Below, piece by piece: positions 54,066-62,827 of a DNA stretch of 64,000 bases. Location: the NCBI RefSeq assembly GCF_032670585.1, contig NZ_JAVQHL010000001.1, forward strand, positions 124,001 through 188,000, in the 5' to 3' direction. The notes beneath the pieces are model-generated. The model was given only the letters and a program-made list of their open reading frames with translations, was not told where the DNA came from and ran no database searches. Origin of the DNA: Ostreiculturibacter nitratireducens. Lineage in GTDB: Bacteria > Pseudomonadota > Alphaproteobacteria > Rhodobacterales > Rhodobacteraceae. The position numbers and the translations under genes are program-made. Every line of letters begins with the position of its first letter. Position 1 is the first letter of the stretch.

Positions 54066-54377
54066 ATGATTATCACGACCACTCCTTCCGTCGAAGGCCG
54101 GACGATTGCCACTTACCACGGCATCGTGACGGGAGAGGCGATCCTCGGCGCGAACATCTTCCGCGATATCTTCGCCGGCATCCGCGACATCGTGGGCGGC
54201 CGTTCGGCGGCTTACGAGCAGGAACTCGGCCGTGCCCGCCAGACGGCGCTGGCCGAGATGCAGGAGCGCGCAGCGGCGATGGGGGCGGAGGCCGTGGTCG
54301 GCGTCGACCTCGACTACGAAGTGATCAACAATATGCTGATGGTCTCGGCCTCGGGTACGGCGGTGAGCTTCGCATGA
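54066..54377 (+). CDS. YbjQ (DUF74) family protein
   Basis: This 103-residue protein matches the YbjQ family: TIATYHGIVTGEAILGANI, RDIVGGRSAAYEQEL, and GAEAVVGVDLDYEVI. The family forms pentamers and is sometimes called heavy-metal-binding, but its function is unknown. It lies between sufB and sufC in the same direction. The ATG at 54066 is preferred over a frame start at 54024. Confidence 0.88.
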   Translation: MIITTTPSVEGRTIATYHGIVTGEAILGANIFRDIFAGIRDIVGGRSAAYEQELGRARQTALAEMQERAAAMGAEAVVGVDLDYEVINNMLMVSASGTAVSFA

Positions 54378-54515
54378 CGCTTCCCGGTTACGCATTCCCT
54401 GCCATGACGACCCCGGAATTCCCAAAGATGGCCACAATCTGGCAGCCGTCTCCCGATTTTCGCCCGAATGCTTGGTTACTCTTCGTCGAAGGAACCGAGC
54501 ACAGCGAGTGGAAGG

Positions 54516-55028
54516 ATGATCGAGGCCAGCCAGAACTTCCAGGACCGCATCAAGCGGATCAACGCGGGCAAGCAGTTCGAGGCCGAGAACGTGATCGGTC
54601 CGAACTCGATGAAGAAGGCCGTCAAGGTCCGCAAACGTCTGGAGAAATTGCCGAACATGAGCATCGCGGCACGGTTGCGCGAACTTCTCGTCCTGCCTTT
54701 CGCATTCGGGTTCGGGCTTCTGGCGGTCGTGGTGGCGCGCGCTCTGTGGTTCCGTCTGGTGTCGATGGATGTGCTTTCGGACGACTTCCTGGCCGGCGGT
54801 GCGCGGGTCGAAGCGGGGCTGGCCGTGGTGGTCGCTCTCTTCTTCATGGTGGCATTCAATCTTCGCCGGACGGTCCGGTTCGCCGGAGTGGCGGCCGGCT
54901 TCGCCCTGATGGCCTTCGGAGAGAGTGCCTTCGCAGAGTCGGCACCCGGCCTGTGGCAGATGTTGTTCTCGCCGGAGTACTATTCGAGGGTCACGGAAGG
55001 CGCCACGCTCGCCTCGGCGTTCCTCTAA
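54516..55028 (+). CDS. Membrane protein of unknown function within the suf operon
   Basis: This protein (170 residues from the ATG at 54516, or 186 from 54468) has a charged N-terminal stretch (ASQNFQDRIKRINAGKQF) and about three membrane helices near residues 60-80, 95-115 and 120-140. I do not recognise a family. Its opening resembles short alphaproteobacterial proteins annotated only as hypothetical. Placement between ybjQ and sufC in the same direction implies co-transcription. A strong hairpin separates it from sufC. Confidence 0.65.
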   Translation: MIEASQNFQDRIKRINAGKQFEAENVIGPNSMKKAVKVRKRLEKLPNMSIAARLRELLVLPFAFGFGLLAVVVARALWFRLVSMDVLSDDFLAGGARVEAGLAVVVALFFMVAFNLRRTVRFAGVAAGFALMAFGESAFAESAPGLWQMLFSPEYYSRVTEGATLASAFL

Positions 55029-55050
55029 CTCCATCCAATTCAATCGAATC

Positions 55051-55081
55051 GGCGGCCCGGGCCTTTGGCCCGCTGGCCGCC
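55051..55081 (+). other. Hairpin between the hypothetical gene and sufC
   Basis: An outer 7-bp stem (GGCGGCC and GGCCGCC) and an inner 6-bp stem (CGGGCC and GGCCCG, loop TTT) are joined by a two-base bulge. No T-tract follows. It lies 27 bp before the sufC start and may limit read-through or protect the 5' end of a sufCDS message. Confidence 0.5.
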
Positions 55082-55107
55082 CCTTGCCGTTTCTGAACGA
55101 GGAAAAG

Positions 55108-55863
55108 ATGCTGGAAATCAAGAACCTGCATGTCAAACTTGAAGATGAGGACAAGGTGATCCTCAAGGGCGTGAACCTGACCGTCGAGGCGGGCCGCGTC
55201 CACGCGATCATGGGCCCGAACGGGTCGGGGAAATCGACGCTCTCCTACGTGCTCTCTGGCCGCGACGGCTATGAGGTGACCGATGGTTCCGTGACGCTCG
55301 AGGGCGAGGACCTGCTGGAGATGGAGCCGGAAGAGCGGGCGGCCGCTGGCGTCTTCCTTGCCTTCCAGTATCCGGTCGAGATTCCTGGCGTCGGCAACAT
55401 GACCTTCCTTCGCACCGCGTTGAACTCGCAGCGCAAGGCGCGCGGCGAGGAAGAGATCAGCGCGGCCGATTTCCTGAAACTCGTCCGGGAAAAGGCGAAG
55501 TCCCTGAAGATCGACGCGGAGATGCTGAAGCGTCCCGTCAACGTCGGCTTCTCGGGCGGCGAGAAGAAGCGGAACGAGATCCTCCAGATGGCGGTTCTCG
55601 AGCCCCGTATGTGCATCCTGGACGAAACGGACTCCGGTCTCGACGTCGACGCGATGAAGCTCGTGTCCGACGGCGTGAACGCGCTTCGCGACGAGGAGCG
55701 CGGCTTCCTCGTCATCACGCACTACCAGCGGCTTCTGGACCACATCAAGCCGGACGTCGTGCACATCATGGCCGATGGCCGCATCGTCAAGACCGGCGGA
55801 CCCGAGCTCGCGCTCGAGGTCGAACAGAACGGTTACGCCGACATCCTCGCGGAGCTGGCGTGA
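55108..55863 (+). CDS. sufC: SufC, ATPase of the SufBCD complex
   Basis: This 251-residue ABC-type ATPase has Walker A GPNGSGKST, signature GFSGGEKKRNEI, and Walker B CILDETDSGLD, all in the SufC pattern. It powers Fe-S assembly on SufB-SufD. AGGAAAAG precedes the ATG at 55108. It overlaps sufD as TGATG. Confidence 0.97.
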   Translation: MLEIKNLHVKLEDEDKVILKGVNLTVEAGRVHAIMGPNGSGKSTLSYVLSGRDGYEVTDGSVTLEGEDLLEMEPEERAAAGVFLAFQYPVEIPGVGNMTFLRTALNSQRKARGEEEISAADFLKLVREKAKSLKIDAEMLKRPVNVGFSGGEKKRNEILQMAVLEPRMCILDETDSGLDVDAMKLVSDGVNALRDEERGFLVITHYQRLLDHIKPDVVHIMADGRIVKTGGPELALEVEQNGYADILAELA

Positions 55864-57152
55864 TGGCGGTGGCCGAGGCGAAGATCAGCGCGCTCGAGGC
55901 GCGGCTGGCGGCGGTCGACCTGCCGAAAGGGGGCTTCACCGCCGAGGCCCGCGCGGCGGCGCTTGCGCGCCTTCGGGGCATGGGGTTGCCGGCGAAGCGG
56001 GACGAATACTGGCGCTATACCGATCCGGCCGCGTTCAACGCGGCCGAGGCGCCTGAGGCGGACATTTTCGACACGGACGAAGCGCCGGTCTTCGGCGCGC
56101 TCGACCGGGTGAAGCTCGTCTTCGTGGACGGTGTCTTCGACGCCGAGGCGTCGGACGATCCGGTCCTGGCGGGCGTGGAAATCTCGCGCCTCGCCGAAGC
56201 GGACAGGGCCGATATCCATTGGGCGAAGTCCGTCTACGGCCAACTCGAGGCGAACGGCCAGACGCCGGTGGCCCGGCCCCTCGCCGCGTTCAACACGGCG
56301 GCTGCGACGGATGGCGTCCTGATCCGCGTGACGGGGCGGGCGGAGAAGCCGATCAACCTGATTTATCTCCACAAGTCAAAGACATCCGACGCGGTGCTGC
56401 ACCACTGCGTGAAGGTCGAATCCGGCGGCGACCTGACGCTTCTGGAAAACGGTCCGGCGGCGGCGCGGTTCAACAAGGTTCTGGAAGTGGACGTCGCCGC
56501 GGGCGGGGCGTTCCACCATGTTCGGGCTCAGGGGCGCGACCACGCGCGCAGGGCGATCACGCATATCTTCGCGCGGCTCGGGGCCGGGGCGCTGTTCAAG
56601 TCCTTCACGCTGACAGCGAACGGGATGATGACGCGCAACGAGGCCGTGATCGAGATCGCGGGTGAAAACGCCGTGGCCCACATCGCGGGCGCAGCGCTCG
56701 GGGACGGGGCCAAGGCGGCGTTCCACCACGACGACACCGTGTTCATCACCCATGCCGCCGAGGACTGCGAAAGCCGGCAGGTGTTCAAGAAAGTGCTGAA
56801 GAACGGTGCGACGGGCGTGTTCCAGGGGAAGATCCTCGTCAAACCCGGTGCGCAGCGGACGGATGGCTACCAGATCAGCCAATCGCTGCTTCTGGACGAT
56901 GACAGCCAGTTCCTCGCGAAGCCAGAGCTCGAGATCTACGCTGACGACGTGAAGTGCTCGCACGGCAGCACCTCGGGCGCGATCGACGAGACGGCGCTGT
57001 TCTACCTGCGCTCGCGCGGCGTGTCGCGGCCCGAGGCGGAGGCGCTTCTGGTGCTGTCGTTCCTCGCGGACGCGATCGCGGAGATCGAGGACGAACGCAT
57101 CGTGGAGGATGTCACCTCGCGTCTCGAACAGTGGCTCGCCCGCAGGCGCTGA
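55863..57152 (+). CDS. sufD: SufD, Fe-S assembly protein
   Basis: This 429-residue protein shares the beta-helix core of SufB (LPAKRDEYWRYTD near the N-terminus and CSHGSTSGAIDETALFYLRSRG near the C-terminus). It forms the SufBC2D complex and is linked to iron delivery. The start overlaps sufC. The following YIP1 gene begins directly at its stop. Confidence 0.95.
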   Translation: MAVAEAKISALEARLAAVDLPKGGFTAEARAAALARLRGMGLPAKRDEYWRYTDPAAFNAAEAPEADIFDTDEAPVFGALDRVKLVFVDGVFDAEASDDPVLAGVEISRLAEADRADIHWAKSVYGQLEANGQTPVARPLAAFNTAAATDGVLIRVTGRAEKPINLIYLHKSKTSDAVLHHCVKVESGGDLTLLENGPAAARFNKVLEVDVAAGGAFHHVRAQGRDHARRAITHIFARLGAGALFKSFTLTANGMMTRNEAVIEIAGENAVAHIAGAALGDGAKAAFHHDDTVFITHAAEDCESRQVFKKVLKNGATGVFQGKILVKPGAQRTDGYQISQSLLLDDDSQFLAKPELEIYADDVKCSHGSTSGAIDETALFYLRSRGVSRPEAEALLVLSFLADAIAEIEDERIVEDVTSRLEQWLARRR

Positions 57153-57656
57153 ATGGGCGTAGCGTCGGATATCGTGGCGACCTACAGGGCGCCGCGCCGT
57201 GTGGTGCGGCGCCTTCTGGCATCCGGTCAGCGCGAAGACCGGGCGCTGGCGGTTCTGATGGGGGCGTGCCTTCTCCTGTTCGTCGCCCAGTGGCCCGTCG
57301 CGGCGCGCGCGGCCTATCTGGAACCGGACGTCCCGCTTGAAGCGCGGCTTGCAAGTGCCTTTCTCGCAAGCATGTTCATCTTGCCGCTCTTCGCCTATGC
57401 CGTCGCGGGGATCAGTCACCTGGCCGCGCGTGCCTTCGGTGGCGCTGGTACGTTCTGGCGTGCCCGGATAGCGTTGTTCTGGGCACTGCTGGCAGCTGCC
57501 CCATTGCAGCTTCTCTACGGGCTCGTGGGCGGCTTCATCGGCCCCGGTGCTCAGTTGCGGTTCATCGGGTTCGTGGTTTTCGGTATTTTCATCCTCATCT
57601 GGGGCGCGGGGCTCCGGGTCGCGGAGTTCGAGAGAGAGGGCACAGATGGGGGCTGA
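57153..57656 (+). CDS. YIP1-family membrane protein (first of two)
   Basis: This 167-residue protein has about four or five hydrophobic helices and the YIP1-like pattern of a helical membrane domain (AVLMGACLLLFVAQWP, AYAVAGISHLAARAFGG). Role unknown. The start immediately follows the sufD stop (TGAATG), and it overlaps the second YIP1 gene by 11 bases. The pair appears to be fixed in the suf operon of relatives, from memory, but that should be checked. Confidence 0.75.
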   Translation: MGVASDIVATYRAPRRVVRRLLASGQREDRALAVLMGACLLLFVAQWPVAARAAYLEPDVPLEARLASAFLASMFILPLFAYAVAGISHLAARAFGGAGTFWRARIALFWALLAAAPLQLLYGLVGGFIGPGAQLRFIGFVVFGIFILIWGAGLRVAEFEREGTDGG

Positions 57657-58221
57657 GATCGCCGAACTGCTGGTGCAGACGGTTCGCGAGCCGCGCATTG
57701 CGGCGAGGCGCATTCTCGACATGCGGCTCGCGCCCAGCACGATCTGGATGGGCTTCGCGCTTGTCGTCGTGCTGAGCGCCTTCTTCGGCTGGATAACGCT
57801 GTCTCTCGTCCCGGAGGAGGCCCGACCGGTCATGATGGCCGACGTTTCGCCGGTGCGCCTTGCCTTCGCGCAGGGGGGATCGATGCTGGTCCTGGCTGCT
57901 TTCGTGACCGCGGGCGGGCGGATCTTCGGTGGCAAGGCAACATTCCTCGGAGCGCTGGTGCTGGCGGTCTGGCTGGAGTTCCTTCTCGTCTGCCTCCAGG
58001 TCCTGCAGCTGGTCCTGGTCCTGGTGCTTCCGATCCTTTCTGTGCTGGTCGGTTACGCCACGATCGTGATCCTCTTGAGGGTGCTCACGGGGTTCGTGGC
58101 CGAAGTTCATGGCTTCACGAGCCAGTGGAAGGTGTTTGGCGGGATCGTGGTTGGCTTCCTTGTGGCGGGCCTGCTCATCCTCGCGATAGTCGGGCCGCAG
58201 ATGCCGATTGGAGACGTGTGA
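57646..58221 (+). CDS. YIP1-family membrane protein (second of two)
   Basis: This 191-residue protein has about five membrane helices and the segment ELLVQTVREPRIAARRILDMRL, which is typical of YIP1 domains in this group. It overlaps the previous gene by 11 bases and lies three bases before sufS. Tight packing between sufD and sufS suggests a link to Fe-S assembly or to insertion at the membrane, though no direct evidence is seen. Confidence 0.8.
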   Translation: MGAEIAELLVQTVREPRIAARRILDMRLAPSTIWMGFALVVVLSAFFGWITLSLVPEEARPVMMADVSPVRLAFAQGGSMLVLAAFVTAGGRIFGGKATFLGALVLAVWLEFLLVCLQVLQLVLVLVLPILSVLVGYATIVILLRVLTGFVAEVHGFTSQWKVFGGIVVGFLVAGLLILAIVGPQMPIGDV

Positions 58222-58224
58222 GCG

Positions 58225-59445
58225 ATGTATGACGTAGAGAAGATCCGTGCCGATTTCCCGATCCTCTCGCGTGAGGTGAACGGCCGTCCGCTCGTCTATC
58301 TGGACAACGGCGCCTCCGCGCAGAAGCCGCAGGTCGTGATCGACGCGGTGACGAGGGGATACGCGGAAGAATACTCCAACGTCCACAGGGGCTTGCACTA
58401 TCTGTCGAACCTCGCGACGGACAAGTACGAGGCGGTCCGCGGGATCGTGGCGCGCTTCATTGGCGCGCCGTCCGAGGACGAGATCGTGTTCACCTCGGGC
58501 GCGACGGAGGGGATCAATCTCGTGTCCTACGGCTGGGCCGCGCCGCGTCTTCAGGCTGGGGACGAGATCGTCCTCACGGTGATGGAACACCATGCCAACA
58601 TCGTGCCCTGGCATTTCCTGCGCGAACGTCAGGGCGTGGTCCTGAAATGGGTGGAGCCGGAGCCGGACGGATCGCTGGACCCCGAGAAGGTCATTGCCGC
58701 GATCGGGCCGAAAACGAAACTCGTCGCGGTCACGCACATGTCGAACGTCCTTGGCACGGTCGTAGACGTGGAAACGATCTGCAGGGGCGCGCGGGAAAAG
58801 GGTGTTCCGGTCCTCGTGGATGGTTCGCAGGCCGCGGTGCACAAGAAGATCGACGTCGCCCGGATCGGCTGCGATTTCTACGCGATCACCGGTCACAAGC
58901 TTTATGGGCCAAGCGGTTCCGGGGCGATCTTCATCCGCCGGGAGAGGATGGCCGAGATGCGGCCCTTCCTCGGAGGTGGCGACATGATCCGGGAGGTCAG
59001 CCGGGACCAGGTCAGCTACAACGACCCGCCGATGAAGTTCGAGGCCGGCACGCCGGGAATCGTGCAGCAGATCGGGATGGGCGTCGCGCTGGAATACCTC
59101 TTGGACCTCGGCATGGACGACATCGCTGCGCATGAGGCGAGCTTGCGCGACTACGCGCAGGAGCGGTTCAAGGGGTTGAACTGGCTCAACGTGCAGGGGA
59201 ATGCGCCGGGCAAGGGTGCAATCTTCTCCTTCACGCTCGAAGGGCCGGCCCACGCGCACGACATCTCGACCGTTCTCGACAAGAAGGGGATCGCCGTGCG
59301 TGCGGGGACGCATTGCGCGATGCCGCTTCTGGACCATCTCGGCGTTTCGGCGACCTGCCGTGCTTCCTTCGGGCTCTACAACACGAAGTCGGAGGTCGAC
59401 GCGCTCGTGGACGCGCTGGAGCTTTGCCACGAGCTTTTCGCCTGA
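58225..59445 (+). CDS. sufS: SufS, cysteine desulfurase
   Basis: This 406-residue PLP enzyme mobilises sulfur from cysteine for the SufBCD scaffold. The PLP lysine is in AITGHKLYGPSG and the catalytic cysteine in VRAGTHCAMPLLDHLG. YLDNGASAQKPQ and VHRGLHYLSNLAT are typical of SufS. No sufE or sufU gene lies in the window. It is the last gene of the operon and converges with the autotransporter gene, 21 bp away. Confidence 0.96.
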   Translation: MYDVEKIRADFPILSREVNGRPLVYLDNGASAQKPQVVIDAVTRGYAEEYSNVHRGLHYLSNLATDKYEAVRGIVARFIGAPSEDEIVFTSGATEGINLVSYGWAAPRLQAGDEIVLTVMEHHANIVPWHFLRERQGVVLKWVEPEPDGSLDPEKVIAAIGPKTKLVAVTHMSNVLGTVVDVETICRGAREKGVPVLVDGSQAAVHKKIDVARIGCDFYAITGHKLYGPSGSGAIFIRRERMAEMRPFLGGGDMIREVSRDQVSYNDPPMKFEAGTPGIVQQIGMGVALEYLLDLGMDDIAAHEASLRDYAQERFKGLNWLNVQGNAPGKGAIFSFTLEGPAHAHDISTVLDKKGIAVRAGTHCAMPLLDHLGVSATCRASFGLYNTKSEVDALVDALELCHELFA

Positions 59446-59466
59446 CGGTCGGGGCAGGTGCCCCGG

Positions 59467-61593
59467 TCAGAAGGTGAACTTCAACCCCACAACGGCGGCC
59501 GTGTCGGTGACGCCCTGCTGATTGCCGAAGTTTTCGGCGTGCAGGACCTCCAGAAGAAGTTCCTGCCGCTTGCCGAGCGGCACCTGGTACGTGAGCGACA
59601 GGTCAAGCTGACGCTCCTGCGGGGCGAGGTCGATCGCAACAGCACGGGTCTCGATCCCTCCGTCCGCGCGCACGACGGGAAGCGAGATGGAGCTTCGGCC
59701 GCTGGTGATGGCGATGGGGCGCGAGACGCCCAGAGCAAGGCGGTCACCCTTGGCGAAAACTCCCCGCTGGCCGACGTCGACGCCGAAGCTGTTGAAGCTA
59801 GCCTGTGAACTGCCGGAGAGAACGGACGATCCCTGCAGGTTCGCAAGTCCCGCTTCTCCGGTGATCGACAGGAAGCCGCCATTGGCGAAATCGCTGTGCA
59901 GGCCGAGTTCGACGGCGACGAGGTCTGCTCCATCGCCGCCGGCCTGGGACTCTCCGAAACCGATGACGCTGCCGCCATCGCGGGCGAGTTTCAGGCCGAC
60001 TTCCAGGCGCGTCGGTCCATCCGTCAGAGCCTTCTGGATCGAGAGGCCGTAGTCGTCGCTGCCGGCACCGCCGGACGGCAGGAGCAAGGAGACGTCGATC
60101 CCGCTTTCGGAATCTGACAGGTCGAGCGTTCGGCCCGGATAGGCGTCGAAGCTCGACCGGCTGAGCGCGGCCGGCGCGGTGCGCAGGCTCGTGAGGTTGG
60201 CCGCCATCCTGCGCTCGGCGAGGCCGGCGGAGAGCGGCTGCGGAGCCGTCGGCGCCGCAAGCGCCTCACCGGGCATTCTGAACCCCGCGCTGAGGCTGTC
60301 TGTCACGGCGACATTGATGGCGGCAAGGCTGCGCGTCACCGCGTCACCCATCGCCGAGCCGGTGACGATGACCGGGCGGTCGGCCTCGAAACGGGTGCCG
60401 TCGGCCATTTCGAGCGTCGTCGTCCCGATCGGCAGGAGCGCCGCGCGGAGGTCGAGGAACCCGTGCCCGAACTCGTTGGAGTAGTCGTGGCTGAAGCCGG
60501 GGACGAGTTCGACGCTGCCGTCCGGCGCGAAGAAGCTGTTGTCTGCCGATGCGAGAAGGCGGATGCGCAGCTGCTGTGGGGTCAGGTCAGGAAAGGCCTC
60601 GGCCAAAAGGGCGAGCGCGCCGGCCACCTGCGGCGTGGCGAAGGATGAGCCAGTGCCGAACTGGTAGGCCGAAGTCGAACTGGAGGCCGCGCCCCACCAC
60701 GTGCCGTCCGCGAACAGACACCAGCGCGCGGCCTCGAGGCAGGGCGCGGAGATTCGTTGGGCGGAGTTGATGCCGTCGCTGTCGAAATCCGCAACCGCAT
60801 TCCCGACGGCGAGCCAGCCGCTTTCGAGGCTTGGACGGAGGAGGGGCAGGGCGTCCATGATCCCTGCGGTGGTCGCGCTGGAATCGTTGGATATGGCGAA
60901 GAGAACCACGCCGCTGGCGGCGATGTAGGCATCCAGCGCGGCGAGGTAGCTCGCGCCATCCGCGCCTGAGAAGACCGCGTTGAAAGAGGTCATGTTGACC
61001 GGAAGAACATAGCCCCAGGAGTTGTTCTGGGCCACCGCCCCGAGTGTCCGCGCTTGATTCGTCGCCGCCGCGAGCGTGGCGGACGTAGCAAAGCTTCCGA
61101 AAGCGAGGTCCGCACCGGGCGCCACACCGATCATCGTGGAGGAATTCCCTGCCGCGACGGAGGCAACCATCGTGCCGTGATCGTCGACCGGAGGGCTTCC
61201 GGTCGAGTATTTCAGCTTGCCCGCGAATACCTCGTGGTTCTGCAGGAAGCCCGCGTCGACGACCGATATGATCTGGCCTTCACCTGTGAGCCCTACCGCG
61301 TGGGCATATTCGACCCTCGCGGCGGCAAGGGGGTAGCTTTCATAGACCGTGCCAGGATCCGTGGGGAAGAACCATTCGTTATGCTGAATCGTGTACTTCG
61401 CCACGTTGTCGCGCAAATTCGCGGCGATCGCCTCGAAGGGATCGAAGCTCGGGACGTAGTAGGAGCCAAGCACACCCGAGCCGCCGGGATCGCCGCCTCC
61501 ACCGCCGCCGTCATCTTCGCCGCCTCCCCCCTGGCAAGCGGCGAGGAACAGAAGGGAGAGGAGGAGAATGGGGCGGAGAAGCAGGCGCGACAT
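59467..61593 (-). CDS. Subtilisin-type lipoprotein autotransporter
   Basis: This 708-residue protein has a lipoprotein signal ending LLFLAAC (Cys20), a Gly/Asp-rich spacer, and a subtilase S8 domain. Catalytic residues are Asp113 (SVVDAGF), His139 (DDHGTMVAS) and Ser317 (GTGSSFATPQVAG). The last 250 or so residues look like an outer-membrane beta-barrel ending in GLKFTF. The layout resembles lipidated serine protease autotransporters such as SphB1 and NalP, which release surface proteins. The ATG at 61593 follows AGAGGAAG; a TTG at 61614 is also open. Targets are unknown. Confidence 0.85.
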   Translation of the reverse strand: MSRLLLRPILLLSLLFLAACQGGGGEDDGGGGGGDPGGSGVLGSYYVPSFDPFEAIAANLRDNVAKYTIQHNEWFFPTDPGTVYESYPLAAARVEYAHAVGLTGEGQIISVVDAGFLQNHEVFAGKLKYSTGSPPVDDHGTMVASVAAGNSSTMIGVAPGADLAFGSFATSATLAAATNQARTLGAVAQNNSWGYVLPVNMTSFNAVFSGADGASYLAALDAYIAASGVVLFAISNDSSATTAGIMDALPLLRPSLESGWLAVGNAVADFDSDGINSAQRISAPCLEAARWCLFADGTWWGAASSSTSAYQFGTGSSFATPQVAGALALLAEAFPDLTPQQLRIRLLASADNSFFAPDGSVELVPGFSHDYSNEFGHGFLDLRAALLPIGTTTLEMADGTRFEADRPVIVTGSAMGDAVTRSLAAINVAVTDSLSAGFRMPGEALAAPTAPQPLSAGLAERRMAANLTSLRTAPAALSRSSFDAYPGRTLDLSDSESGIDVSLLLPSGGAGSDDYGLSIQKALTDGPTRLEVGLKLARDGGSVIGFGESQAGGDGADLVAVELGLHSDFANGGFLSITGEAGLANLQGSSVLSGSSQASFNSFGVDVGQRGVFAKGDRLALGVSRPIAITSGRSSISLPVVRADGGIETRAVAIDLAPQERQLDLSLTYQVPLGKRQELLLEVLHAENFGNQQGVTDTAAVVGLKFTF

Positions 61594-61770
61594 GGCTCTT
61601 CCTCTTGGCAACAAAAAATCCCGAACTCAATTTCAGGATGAATGTCGCCACGTGTAAAGACCTGATCCGGAAATAGATCGGGGAAGCGGCCGTGAGCGCA
61701 AAAGCCGGATGCCCTCGGGATGAGATTGGCCATTGCGGCCTCCGCCTGATTGGCCTATCTACGCGGACAG

Positions 61771-61847
61771 GCACCCGTAGCTCAGCTGGATAGAGTGCTG
61801 CCCTCCGAAGGCAGAGGTCACAGGTTCGAATCCTGTCGGGTGCGCCA
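61771..61847 (+). tRNA. tRNA-Arg (anticodon CCG)
   Basis: The 77-nt sequence folds as a cloverleaf: acceptor GCACCCG pairs with CGGGTGC, the D loop contains AGCTCAGCTGGATAGAG, and the anticodon stem CTGCC/GGCAG encloses CTCCGAA with anticodon CCG. The T arm is CACAGGTTCGAATCCTGT in parts. The discriminator G and an encoded CCA end it at 61847. Confidence 0.97.
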
Positions 61848-61861
61848 ACTTCCCAGCAGAC

Positions 61862-61892
61862 AAAAAAATGCGGCGCCGGGACAGGGCGCCGC
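61862..61892 (-). terminator. Intrinsic terminator of the DUF882 gene
   Basis: On the minus strand GCGGCGCC and GGCGCCGC form a perfect 8-bp stem with a 7-base loop (61870-61892), followed by A and then seven T (61862-61868). A second hairpin at 61904-61930 lies between it and the stop codon at 61954. Confidence 0.8.
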
Positions 61893-61953
61893 TTAGGTCG
61901 TATACGGCCCTGGATGGCAGTCCGGGCCGTTGTTATCTGGAAAATCGTAAGGG

Positions 61954-62523
61954 TCAGCCGCCCCAGGTGCGGATCGGACCGCAGTCCATGTGAACGAAGT
62001 TGGAGCGGGAATACTTGCCCACGCCGCCGGCATTGCAGGCCGTCGCGGCCTTGTACATCTGGCCGACAGACCGCGACTTGAGCCGCAGGTCAGCTGCCTG
62101 GCCCTTCATGTGAAGGGAATTCTTTGCGACGCCGCGCGAACGCGAGCGGAGCATCGCGTTGGTCGTCGGCGAGCGATAGCCCGACAGAAGCATGTAGGGC
62201 TCGTTCACGTCCATCAGGCGGTGCGCCGCGGCCGCGATGTCGACCGTACGGGCGTCGATCCCGATGACTTCGTCGGTGCGCCAGTCGCGCATGAAGTGGT
62301 TGATCTCTCTCAGCGCCTCCTTGATGTAGTCGCCCTCGATCCAGTAGATCGTGTCGAGGGTTTCACCGGTGCGGCCCGAGTACATCCTGATCCGGCGGAT
62401 GTCGCCCGCCCCGCGCAGGAGGCCGAAAGCGTTCGAGTAGGTTGGGGCCGCTGCTACCGCGGTGGCCGCGAACGCGCCAAGGAGGCCACGCCGCGTGATG
62501 CCCGTAGAGCTTTTCGATGTCAT
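61954..62523 (-). CDS. Tat-exported DUF882/YcbK-type peptidase
   Basis: This 189-residue protein has a twin-arginine signal (TRRGLLGAFAATAVAAAP) and a DUF882 domain of the peptidase M15 type. Zinc ligands fit the histidine and aspartate of SLHMKGQAADLRL and the histidine of NFVHMDCG. Relatives (YcbK, MepK) cleave peptidoglycan cross-links or act beside L,D-transpeptidases. It diverges from an L,D-transpeptidase gene, which supports a role in remodelling 3-3 cross-links. A GTG at 62556 is an alternative start. Confidence 0.88.
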   Translation of the reverse strand: MTSKSSTGITRRGLLGAFAATAVAAAPTYSNAFGLLRGAGDIRRIRMYSGRTGETLDTIYWIEGDYIKEALREINHFMRDWRTDEVIGIDARTVDIAAAAHRLMDVNEPYMLLSGYRSPTTNAMLRSRSRGVAKNSLHMKGQAADLRLKSRSVGQMYKAATACNAGGVGKYSRSNFVHMDCGPIRTWGG

Positions 62524-62827
62524 GTCAGATGCGCCTGTCCCGTGCCTTGTCGCCACCCTTTCGGCGGCTTGTCTGTCATCACTTCCCCAAGTGCAGCGTT
62601 GTTATTGCATATCACGACTCGTCCGCCAACCGGGCATATCGCGCCGCTTTCCAGCGGTCGGCGAAATCGGCAAGAATTCGCTGACGCTGCGTTGCGGGGC
62701 AGGCAGTTCCCGGCCGTTGCAGAAACGCGACAATCTGGCGCAGGATGGAGCAATCGTGAATGGACAATCTGGTGCTTGCCCTGATGTTCTTGGGATATTG
62801 GAAAAAGTCTGCGTATTAGGGGATTAG
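62524..62827. other. Divergent promoter region of the two cell-wall genes
   Basis: About 300 bp separate the DUF882 gene from the L,D-transpeptidase gene, with no credible open frame. Both promoters should be here. I find no recognisable operator. Confidence 0.4.

Noticed and set aside
51735..55211. Very long open frame of over 1,100 codons on the minus strand across iscS, sufB and part of sufC
   Set aside because: It is the mirror of GC-rich codon usage in well-supported plus-strand genes, with no family-like segments or ribosome-binding site.
59450..59465. GC hairpin between sufS and the autotransporter gene as a bidirectional terminator
   Set aside because: The stem is six base pairs with no T-tract on either strand and overlaps the region next to a stop codon, so I do not call it.
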